A stretch of 60,000 bases of DNA from Hydractinia symbiolongicarpus (taxonomy: Eukaryota > Cnidaria > Hydrozoa > Anthoathecata > Hydractiniidae). Positions 45,451 to 56,200 of this stretch are shown here, piece after piece. The notes below the pieces were generated by a model. The model ran no database searches. It worked only from the letters and a program-made list of their open reading frames with translations, and was not told the DNA's origin. The stretch is taken from positions 22,942,001 through 23,002,000 of the forward strand of contig NC_079883.1 in the NCBI RefSeq assembly GCF_029227915.1, in the 5' to 3' direction. A program made the position numbers and the translations under genes. Numbering within the stretch: position 1 is the stretch's first letter; every line of letters begins with the position of its first letter.

Positions 45451-48400
45451 GGAAGATGCTTTATCCAAAATGCCATTCCGTGGTTTAAAATTAACTCTTA
45501 TTAAAAATACTTCGGCATTAAATATGGCTTCCTTTAGTCGCACTTATTACCCAGATCCCCGATTTACCCAGATTTTATTGCGGAAGTAGATATTTGGGTA
45601 AAACAGGAAAGAAATGTTGAATGATGATGTGTTTTTTTGGAAGAAATTTATTTACATTTTTTACAAAACCATTTCCTTCGTGACAAAGCTTGGACATTCG
45701 CAATATTTGCACATTTATCGTGAAACCACTCCATGCACTTTGAACATTCCACCATTTCATCGTCCGTATTGTATGGCATACGGCAATCGCAATATATTTC
45801 TACCATATTTGTTTTTTTCGGCCTTAGAGTTCTCTTTCTTGCGCGTAGCTTACTTGGAAAGGGAGTCATTTGACCAGCATCTAGACATGACAGAAGGTGT
45901 GGACGAAGAGAATCATTGTCATATATCTTATCGCATGGGTTTTCCCTGAATGCTAATGATGTAGCAAAAGCAATCGAAAACAGGCCGCAGTCAACTCCAT
46001 TTTTCTGTTGCTGAACAGGCATAACATCGATAACAAGTTCTTCTGATTGGCAGTAAGAAAAGGCGGCAATTTGATTTGCAACATCTACGGAAACGTTTCC
46101 ACTTGTCAAGCTATCAAAAATTTGGCAATAGCTGTTGTCAATTTTGTTGTTGTTGACATTTGCCACGCATATCCAGTGCAAAGAACCAGCATGAAGCAAC
46201 TGGATGTAATTTTCTTCGTATTTCACGATGTCAAAACTTTGCGCCTTCCCAACAACCGTGTCTTGAAATCCTCCTATGGTTGGGAATTGCGACACCAAAA
46301 GACTCTGTGCGATGTTTATTGACTCGTCAGTTAACATTTGTTTGTTAACAATGGCGCTTCTTTCTTCTTTAGAGAAAAGTAACTTCCTTCTTTTCGGCCA
46401 AGTAGTGTCACACTCAGACACATGTGTTATCATCACTTCGTCATCTTCAGGAGTGTCTTCGTCCTGTGGTAGTTGAGCACCAGTGTCATTAAACTGCTCC
46501 TGCTCCATTGGTACATCATAAATGACAGATGGATCGTATTCAGGGAACTCTTCAACCACAGACGTCGCATGATTTTCTTCTTTTTTAGAGACAATGTTGA
46601 TTATGGATGAAAACTTTTTTTTTTCAGCAGCCAAACCGACTCTTCCCGAAAACGCCGATTTTTTTGGTTTTGGTGTTGGGAGAGGTTGGAATTTTTTACT
46701 TAAATATGTTGATCCTATAACTTTTGGTCTTTCAACAACCAAATTGTCTTCCTTGGGAGCATGAAATGATAGATCATTTAAAGCCTGAGTCAAGGTTTCA
46801 TGAAGGTGGTCTAGTGCATCATTATCATACACTATGAATGACAAGCTCTTGGAAGTAAAGTGGAGGTGGAAGTAAAAAGTCTCAAAGTTGGTTTTATATT
46901 CCACAGTTCACTATATTATCATACCTTGAAGCAAGGAAGCCAGGTTTTTAAACACCAATGTCTTAATTTCTTGCTTTGTTCTTGATTCCAAACATCACTT
47001 TCTTTAAAGGATTGTACAGCTTGATGAAATTTTTCTTCTGTTTCTGAATTAGCAATACTTCGGAGGAAAGACAGTACCAGGCTTTTATAAATTCGCATTC
47101 CATTCGAAGCAGTGCTCAACCATCTGTCCCACGCTTGCTCTCGATGGAAGTCGCACAATATTACCTTGCAATCTAAAAGAAATATTAAAATGAAAAGTAA
47201 ATGAAAATGTAACATGAAATTTTGTCGTAACAAAGCAAGGTTTCATATATAGTTTATTAAGAACATACCAGGAAAATTTTTTTCGATGGCGTTGATTTCT
47301 TCTTCGCAATTGTCGACCATGAATAGCTTAGGTCTCCAGAAATCGTTCCATTTACTAAGGATAGAGATGGCCTCCAAAATTGCTTCAGTTGTTTCATCTT
47401 GCAGTGCAAACGATCCAACAACTTGATAGTCCACATTTGTCTTGATAGCCAAGAAGAAGAGCGGTATAGCGTACTTAGTGGTCTTGTATGTAGCATCCAA
47501 CAGACATATTTCGTTGCCATAACGATTCAATAAGCGTCTTTGAAATGGATTTTGATGGACAAACAGGAGCTGTTGCCGTGTCGCCAATCGCTTTACCTAT
47601 GACAAGATACATTTGAATAGTGGAATGAGTTGATCTGTTCTATTTTTCCTTCGTATTCAACGGCTTAGCGCACTTACATTTACTTCTTCCACATTTTCTT
47701 CGTCGTGAAGGAGAATATCATGCTTACTATCGTTTTTGTCTACAACTTCACCGTACCCTCTGTAAAATATCAAATCTTTGGGATATTGCGTTTTCCATGC
47801 TTCAACTTTAAAGGCTAAATTTTCTTGATCTAGTTTTGAAAAGCGCAATTTAGTTGCAGCCACATACATATGGTTCCTAATGTCTTTTTTCTTGGGATGA
47901 AACCTTCTGCTTGTTAACGGCGGAATAACTTTTCCTAAAAATTAAATCAAATAGGTTAGTACTTCATCAACAAACTGATTGAGCATGGATGTATCTTATA
48001 CATTAATTCCCTTGCGTGTGTGAGTCCATGACACGGAAATCACGGGTCACTATCTTAAGACGTGGCTGTTTGCTAAACTTTCACTAAAAAGTTAGGGATG
48101 TACTGTTTATAATCAAAGTACCTCTAAACATATCATTACGAACAAATATACTGATATGGCGTTGCATTTCTCGAACTTCACGAACACCTTCCCCGACAAG
48201 CTGGTGAATTTTCTCAATAATCTTTTCGTCTACTTGTTGTGAAATTCCTGCGTTCTAAAACAATAAGTTTTAAATTGAACTATCTGATATAAGAACGTAA
48301 CCATAGACACAAATCATTGTGCTTACATCCCCGACTACATGGTTTCTGTGATCATCTTCAGGAAATCTAACATACAAACATCTTCTCATTTTCACAGCTG

Positions 48401-49552
48401 CTTTGTTAGTATTCCATTGCGTTTTCAACTTTTGAGTGACAGTTCGTTTTTTATTTTCTGTGTTTCCACTAGCCTGTAATAAAAATTAGATGAATGAGCA
48501 GAAGATGGTCAGACTAAAACGGCAAAACGAGTAATGGAAAAATAAATGCGCTTACTTTGAAGTCTGGGAAAAAGGCGATGTCACGAATTATGATTTTTGC
48601 TGGACAACCAAGTTTTTTCGAATTTTGAACCATAAACCGAGCCTTACTGTATACCTTGCGATGTGTTTGAGAATCCTATAGATAAGAAAAAGGTTATTAT
48701 TTTTCCTTTCTTTTTCCTATTGAGATTTTAAAGCAAAGGTAAAACATACTTTTCCTTTGACTTTTTCATCCTGTCTTTTCTTCTTTTTTGATATGCCATG
48801 ATCTACGCCGTGCGTGCAATCTAGCGACTTTTTTCCAACAACCACAAAAGGAGTTCCGGACCAAAGGATTTGTTGGGGTGACTCCTTGTTTTTGATATCT
48901 TCGAAGAGAATCTTGTGATTTTTTAAATTAATATCTAAAAAATTAAGTTGGTAACACACACAAAGATTTTCTTTTTTAAAGAAGACTACTGCTTTTTGTT
49001 TCTCTTGGTCAAAAGATCAATCTTTTTTATTATAACTTAAAACTCACCAGCAACTCCGAATGATTTATCTTTTTGATAAACAGAGAAATGGGATAATGAT
49101 TTTATCTCGAGATTTCTAACTGCTGCATCGACATCTTCCATGGATTCGAATATATATTTCTGTTTCTCTTTACAATCTACAAAGTATCCAGTGGAAAAAA
49201 ATTTTCGATTTTGATTTATTTTTAGCTTTTATTTTTTCTTTATAATATCCAAGAATAATAAAAAAAAAACTTTGACAACTTACCATCTAGATTTTCATTA
49301 TTCGTTTTATTTATTTCCATTATTAAACGATGATTACAGTTCGAAAGGTTTTATTTTAGTTGAAAACTTTAACGGTATACAAAATCTCAAAAACACGTGC
49401 GTGTGCCTCCAGGCTTTTTCCGCGAACTCCTGCTAAATGCGCACCCAATGCATTTCGGTATTACGCAACAATACGTCATATTTGAATGACGTAATTCTAA
49501 TAATAATTTAAATTTAAAACCACGGAATGGCATTTTGGATAAAGCATCTTCC
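45451..49552 (-). mobile_element. complete Mutator-like element (MULE), 4.1 kb
   Basis: The left end begins GGAAGATGCTTTATCC then AAAATGCCATTCCGTGG; the right end is the exact inverse over 36 bases, with weaker homology for about 20 more. CACACACAC flanks both ends (45442-45450 and 49553-49561), a 9-base target duplication, the length usual for MULEs (the target was a CA repeat). The whole interior is taken by one ten-exon gene that is open throughout. Exact TIR identity and the intact gene point to recent activity. Confidence 0.92.
45648..49320 (-). CDS. MULE transposase fused to Ulp1-like protease and PHD finger, ten exons
   Basis: Exons: 49320-49284, 49176-49048, 48934-48750, 48675-48556, 48473-48327, 48254-48122, 47934-47678, 47596-47269, 47172-46925 and 46847-45648. 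They total 2784 bases (927 residues plus stop), all GT-AG, with consistent phases. Residues 1-335 are an N-terminal region with a cysteine-containing GCPAKIIIRD block and SRRFHPKKKDIRNHMY. Residues 360-500 are the MULE catalytic core: LLDATYKT (Asp 370), FMVDNCEEE (Asp 431) and CDFHREQAW. Residues 700-840 are a C48 (Ulp1/SENP) peptidase with His 752 (LHWIC), Asp 773 (IFDSL), a QQQKNGVDCG loop and Cys 815. Residues 881-926 are a PHD finger (CxC, CSKC, WFHDKC, WFCKKC). The last intron (77 bases) is the least certain boundary. Ulp1 domains are known in some plant MULEs (Kaonashi type); I do not know how far this PHD addition has been described. Confidence 0.9.
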
Positions 49553-49561
49553 CACACACAC

Positions 49562-49790
49562 ACGCACTGTTCCATTTCCACACAAAGTCGGCCAAATATG
49601 TCTTTGCTTTCGTCGCCGGACTGTGGGTGCATTCGCCTTACTTGGTTCATCTAAAGGCAGGTTTCCATTAAACGAAAATGGTCGATTTCTCCTTCGGCCA
49701 TTGGCAAAAAGTGCAGGGCCGGTGAAACCGAGAGGGCCAGGAGACAATGTCCCTCCTCTTTTTTGCAAAGATAAGAAAATTTATTTTTTT
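49562..49790. other. CpG-rich block of unknown nature beside the MULE
   Basis: This stretch is markedly richer in G, C and CpG than its surroundings. It is open on the plus strand to 49793 and partly open on the minus strand. It might be an exon or promoter CpG cluster of a host locus that the MULE entered. A minus-strand donor-like TTCAAG|GTAAGA lies at about 49850. I recognise no protein domain in any frame. Confidence 0.35.
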
Positions 49791-52700
49791 TAGCCACAGT
49801 TTTTTCTTTATTTTTCTCACTTGTAATTAGTTGGTCAATTTGTCTTACCTTGAAGAACATACGACGCTAGCAGCATGCATTTTAGAAAGAAAAGCAAATC
49901 AAAATTGATTTAACCTAAAAAGGCGGTTGAAACACTTTGCGATGGTCATTCGTTGAGTCTCCCTCGTGATAAAAGACACCCTAAAGTCATCTAAATTACT
50001 AAGTGCTTCAATGAGTACGGCAAGGCAGTAAAATGATTTTCTGCTGCAACTTGGGAGCACCTTATCCCCAGGGATTTTTGCATTTCCGATATAAAAGATT
50101 GCAGTAAAAAGTATTTTTCGCCGTCGTAGGAAGTAAAAGCTCTTAGAGATAAACTCGGAAGTAGTTTATGTTGAAGAGCTCTGGGGACGAGAGTGATTTA
50201 TACAGGCTTATTCATAAACTTGAAGTGTTTTTTAACCAAACAGGGACAGCTTATTCTATACCCATTGGCGCCTTGCGCATCCTTAGATACTAACCGAAAA
50301 GTTTTAATTTGCCCTACTTTCCTGTACTACAAGTTCAATTTAAATGTTCTGAGATTTCATTTATTGTAAAATTTTTGCCTTACTTTGGCAATCTTTGACC
50401 TACTTGGGGTATACGTTAAATTACCCGATATTGAGCAGAAGTTGTCCACTTTTGGTGTAACAGCGCCACCATTGGAACGGCAGTTAACGCCATAAAAACG
50501 GCTACACCCTGTACTTTCTTATAAAAACCAGAAAATTTGACTTTAGCATGTTATGTTTTTATTTTACCACAAGGTAATATAGAAATTGTTTTAATTTTGT
50601 TTAATTGTTTTGACCATTTGCGATGAAAGGATCTCAGCAACTGTGCTTTTGACGTAGTACTTGTGGAGTCTATTAAGATATCTTTAAATTAAAAGAAAAG
50701 TTGCTTAGCGGTTGTTTATCAGAAAGTCGTAAAATTTTAAAGATTACCAAAAAATTCTGCTAAAAATATATTTTGTTTTGTTAATAAGCAAATTTTCTGC
50801 TTAAAAACTGGTTCCATAAATTCTTTTTTTTAAGTCATGCCAAACTTCATGTTTAGTGTTGAAAGAAAATTAAATTAACTTAAGCACGCCGCACAAAAGA
50901 AAGTTAGGACCCCTTCTCAGGATTTGTTACTGTGACGATTAAATTTCACGCAATAAGCTACCAGTTTTTTTTTTCCTCGGCAAATTCTTGCATCAAAAAA
51001 TACGAAACATTTCCGCCGCACCGATTCAGTAAACTACAATCTCAAATAAATTGTCGACACAACAGGTTTTTTTGCCATTTTTTAATATAATGGAAAACGT
51101 CAATACTTCACATCCAGTGGGCTGAAAAAACGCTGTCTTTGCACATGCGTAAGTTCAGTGGATGGCGTTTAAAGTTTGATAAGTCGCACTTTCCAGAACC
51201 ATAACTTTACGGAACAATCCACGTTGGATCACAAACTTTAGAAGAAATAGTCATGTTAATGTGTGAAACGATTATCACCTTTTAAAGTCTTGAATCTAAA
51301 AAACTGTATAAATCAAAGAAATGACCTAAACAATTACCGGAAGGAAAAATTTCGGAATCTTCAGTCTTGTTTTAACATATTTCGATCGATATTTCAATCA
51401 GGAAAGCTGTCAGAAATAGGCCTGATCAGACCTTGCAGTAGTAAAAGCAAGCAATTTCGTATCGTATTTTTGGATAAAGATTCAAAAAGCGTGGATGAAC
51501 TCCTTTTCTAACAATATTATTTCCATATCAAAACCAGTTATTTTTTTTAATAAAAAATTGACCCTGTTGACTAATTTCAATAAAAACAACAGTATATTGG
51601 TGTAGAAATTTTGAGAAAGACGAATTAATAGCGATGGAATAATCTTTTCAATGTGGCATAAAGCCCACAAATGGTGCCAACACAACGTGAATACAAAAAC
51701 ATTGCTAATGATACTAGAGCTTTAAAATACATCAAAATGTGAAGAGGTCTAACTATTGTGCATCAATGGTTGTTTCTGATCGAAAAAAAAGTTCTCAGGC
51801 CATGTAAAAAAGAGGCTGAGTGTACTTTTCTTTTAAGCACCAAAAAAAATTAGCATTATTATTCTAGACAAAAATTAAAGCGAAATGAGTCTAGTATTGT
51901 TGTTTCAGTTTGCGTTTTACCTGTGTTGTGTACCCTTCTTAATACTTTGCTTTGATTCGAATTGTTGGCGTATAACACAGGACGCACGATAACACAACCG
52001 CAAAATTACAAAAAAAGTCCTTGGTTACTAACAAATAGATAAAATGATGCAAAATTGAAAAGCCAAGCAAAAATCTACTCCCAAATAATAAGCGATATTT
52101 AACGACCTGGTTTTTATTAGCACATTCTAAATAACATTTCATCCAATTTCCTTATATTTTACCTTTACGATTCATATTGTGGATATTACATGTATAGTTT
52201 GTGATTATAGCTAAAAACTATAATGCAGCTAAAAAGGAAAATCTCAAAAATTACCCCTTTTAAAAACAAGATGGCATGTCAGCTACGGTTCTGTGAAATT
52301 CAAGTTTATGGGATAGTCAACTAATACCTTCATTACAAGCTCGTGAGCTTGTATTAAAACGCAAATGTGTCCCACAAGAATGGAAATTTTGTCTCTCTGA
52401 GCACCGAAACGGGAGTAGTCGTGTGTTCGAATCTCATTTTGGTAATTATTTTTACTTTTTTTTTTTTTTACTGTTATATAAGATAAGTGTTCAAAATCAT
52501 TTTTTAACTAACTGGTAAAGTAAAAGTGTCTCCATCAAAGTTTACAAAGGTGAATGTAAGCAGACTTAAGGTCTCCCAAATGCCTGGAAAGTAGTCTGCA
52601 AAATTTCCACAACATTACGTAAGAGAGAAACGAAGACAACCATCAACTTTCTGCATTCCTCTTCTGGGCTTCAAATTCGAGGAGTTTTCCGTTCAAAAAG

Positions 52701-53100
52701 ATATCACAAATCAATTTTGAAAAAATAACTGCATAGTGCGTAACAACTATTATAGCCTAAAAATTGGTCGGTAAAAAATTTAGTCACCTAGCCAAAATTT
52801 GGTCACTTTTTGCCGACTTTTTTTTTTACCGATAAGGTATCTGAATAGTATAATATGTCGTTTCTAACTTCGTAACAGAAATCACAATCTGATTGATAGC
52901 TTTTTGTAAACTTTATTCGCGAGGTTGTTTACGCATATCATACGCCTTGTTGTGTTCTTGTTGTGTTGAGAGAGGGATATATTCAAAGTTGATAACACTT
53001 ATTAATATAGAAACGGTAATAAAAGCCAGGTCACCACGTGATACGACCGTGCAAAACACATGACGCTTTTGAGTGCTGTTGCGGTTCTGAAGAACAGAGG
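49791..53100. other. intergenic, no gene seen
   Basis: No supported gene. CTCTGGGGACGAGAGTG near 50180 is another copy of the recurring CCTCGTCCCYAG-type motif. The short frames at 51263-51511 and 51939-52142 show no domain. The last few hundred bases probably include the RNase T2 promoter. Confidence 0.4.
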
Positions 53101-53189
53101 TTGTTGTTTGCTCTGTAGCTTAATTTGAAAAGTGAAAGTGAGACAGTTTAAAAAGTTGTTTCGTTATACTTATATATTGTATATTTTAT

Positions 53190-53203
53190 TCTATTCTTCA
53201 CAG
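53190..53203 (+). promoter_or_regulatory. strong splice acceptor just upstream of the RNase T2 start codon
   Basis: A pyrimidine-rich TATTTTATTCTATTCTTCACAG-like tract ends at 53203, 16 bases before the ATG. It could end a 5' UTR intron. In hydrozoans, where spliced-leader trans-splicing is known, it could also be a trans-splice acceptor. Sequence alone does not decide. Confidence 0.45.
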
Positions 53204-53219
53204 CAAGGACAAAAAAGAG

Positions 53220-56200
53220 ATGGCTTACTTCTACCTCCAGAATAAATTTATCAAGGCACTGTTAATTTTTGTAACTGTTATATCAGCCCATGGTTTCATG
53301 AGATATCTCAGGTAAACTATATATATATATATATACGATTGTGCTGTGTGAGTATTAGAAGTTGTCCTAAATTTCCAAAAAAGATTTAACTCAGCGCCTT
53401 ATGTTTCATGAGATTTATATTATTGGATTATCTTTGGTAAATTACCTTGTCAATTGTCAAAAAGTTCAGTGTTTGAAAATACAACTTAAATTTTTACAAA
53501 GTGTGTTCACACTTCAACAGAATGTTTATAGCAGTAGGTATCTCTTATAATAATACAAGAACTGTGTGTGTCTGAATTTTGTAACAGATTAAGTAGACGT
53601 GTTAATTTTCCTTTGATGTCTTATTTGTTAACTGCCTAGACATTACGACACAACATCCAATGCATTTGGGCTGACATCCATTTATTAAAAAATATTAGTA
53701 AAGCTATTGCACTTTCATGTTTGAGGTCTAATATCTTAAAAACAGATGGAAAGAACAGAGGTTGTCTTCTAAATGGGTAACTAGGGCCTACTTGGGACCA
53801 GATTATATAAGTTCCCCACAACTTAGTCAACTCATCCATTACAACAGACAAGTTGATGATATCATTAAAAAGCCTATGTCTACTTTCTCAATGCAAAATC
53901 AAAACATCACTTCACAACTCATACAGCCAGTTAATTGTGTTGTTCTTGTGGGGCAGTATGTCTTGGCTCATCTCTTCTCTACCAATTGAATTATTTTGTG
54001 TAAATGGTCAGCTAAGTAGAAATTAATCCCTCATTATTTTATTAGTTTATTCATGTGTTGAAATAAATATATTTCACAGAATAAAATATGTTTCACTATC
54101 ATAAATATAGTTTTAGCAAAAGTTTATCACTTGAAACATATAAGTATTATGTGTATTTAAATTTATTATGAAATTTTTCTTGTGTTATTTTTTGTATTAA
54201 AACATTTTGAAGGATGGCAGGTGCTTTAATTCACTAGTTTAAAAATTAAAGTTTAAATGATTATGCACAATGAAATGTACTTGAAGGGATTTTGTGAAAG
54301 CAAAACAAAAACAGTCTCAAAGCTTTTATTTCTTTACCTGTTTGTGCAAATTCTTGGAAGTTATTTTTTTACAAGGATGTTTTTCTACTTAAATTTAGCT
54401 TGTCTTCTTCATTGCTCAAACCTTACAATAAATTAAAATCACTCTGAGAAGACATAGAATCTTTGTCCATTGTTATGTATGCCGTGTGACGTCACAAATC
54501 AACAAAATATGTACAAATCAAGTTGGCTTTTGTTTGATAACGGCGGTGACCATTAATTTAATTATCCATTTTTTGGGACAAAATTTAGACACAACTAAAA
54601 AAAATTATGTTGTTTTTGTGATATGTAAGAATGTTTTAATTATAAAAAAACATTTGGGTTTTTTCGTTAGTTCTTCTGTAAAAAAACGTTTTTGTGAAAT
54701 ATTTGAAAGACCATTTACTCCTTTGCAATAAAGCCTTGAGATTGGCAGATATCTTTCCATATAAACTTTTAACCTAAAAGTTAAGGTTGCACATTTCTAC
54801 TTCATTCCAATGATTGTGTCCTTTTCTTGATTTTCACCTCATTGTAATGACAACTTCAAAAATCAGGAAAGGCAGATATATTCTAACGGTTAAGGCATAA
54901 TACCAGACTTTCTGTTAAGTATCTGGATTCATATTAGTTGTAAGATCCATGCTAATGACTAGAAACACAAATCCAAATAATGTATAGCAATATGTATATT
55001 TTAAATGTTTAGATGATTGGGTTTGAAGGTTGTTGACGACGTCATCAACCCATTGATTTCAAAACAGGACTCTATTTTGATCCCTAGTAGTTTTAGTTGC
55101 CTATATGTCAGTTAAAAAATTGCCAAATAACAAAAGTAAGTTAATGTCAGGAAATTTGTTTTGAGAATTGTTATGAACCCTAACATTCTTCATCATCATC
55201 ATCATCATCATTCTTGGCTTAACGTCCGTTTTCCATGATAGCATGGGTTGGACGGGGTATATTAATGACCCTCTTCCAATCTGATCTAGACTGTGTTAGA
55301 TCTAAACTCAACTTCCTCTCTATCAAGTCTGTCCTTATAACCTCCTGCCAAGTCTTTCTCGGTCTGCCTCTGGGCTTTGCCCCAGGAACTATCAAGTCTC
55401 TACACTTTCTTACCCAATTATCCTCCTCCATTCTTTCCAAGTGCCCCAGCCAATTCAATCTTCTTATCTGGATAACATCTTTAATTCTACGGAGACTTAG
55501 CCTGCTTCTTAGCTCATCTGAACTCTTTCTGTCTCTCAGACTGGCATTACACATCCACCTAACCATTCTCATATCATTCCTTTCTAAACGGTCAAGATCT
55601 TCCTGCTTCACTGCCCATGTCTCACTACCGTACAACATAACACTTCTTACACAGGCCTCATACAACCTACCTTTTACCTTAATTGACAGGACTCTGCTAG
55701 TCAATAAAGGAAGTAACTCTCTAAACTTTTTCCAAGCAGAACCTATCCTGCAAGTAACACTTCTTCCAACACCCCTTCACTGCCCAACATATCACCTAAG
55801 TAACAGAAGTTCTTAACTATCTCTAACGAGCCACTGTTGTACATCATTAAAGCTGGAAATACTTCATTCTCTATAATCTCACCTTTGCAACGCTTGCATA
55901 CAAACTGTATGTCAGCTCTTAACCTTCCACTAATACTACTGCACTTCTTATGTACCCAATGCTTGCAAGTCTGACAAAAAATTGAGTTACTACCAACCCC
56001 TTTCCTGCAAACTCCACAAGGCCACTTTCCAACTACAAGGTCACACTTGGCTGCAATGCTACTTATCATGACTTTAGACTTTGCTGTGTTTACCTTCAGC
56101 CCTTTCTCTTCTAGTCCTTTCTTCCACTTCTCAAACTTTTCAACTAATTCTTCCATCGACTCTGCTACGAGAACCAAATCATCTGCATACAATAACTCCC

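Noticed and set aside
46919-47309. Separate small minus-strand frames within the MULE
   Set aside because: They are pieces of exons 8-9, or the wrong frame of them, once splice sites are placed.
52385-52440. tRNA-like stretch with GTGTTCGAATCTC
   Set aside because: It resembles a B box, but the T-arm does not pair well and no A box or acceptor stem is present.
55235-55816. Plus-strand 193-codon open frame and similar frames at 56047, 56689 and 57958
   Set aside because: They are antisense shadows of the LINE ORF, which has clear endonuclease and RT motifs on the minus strand.
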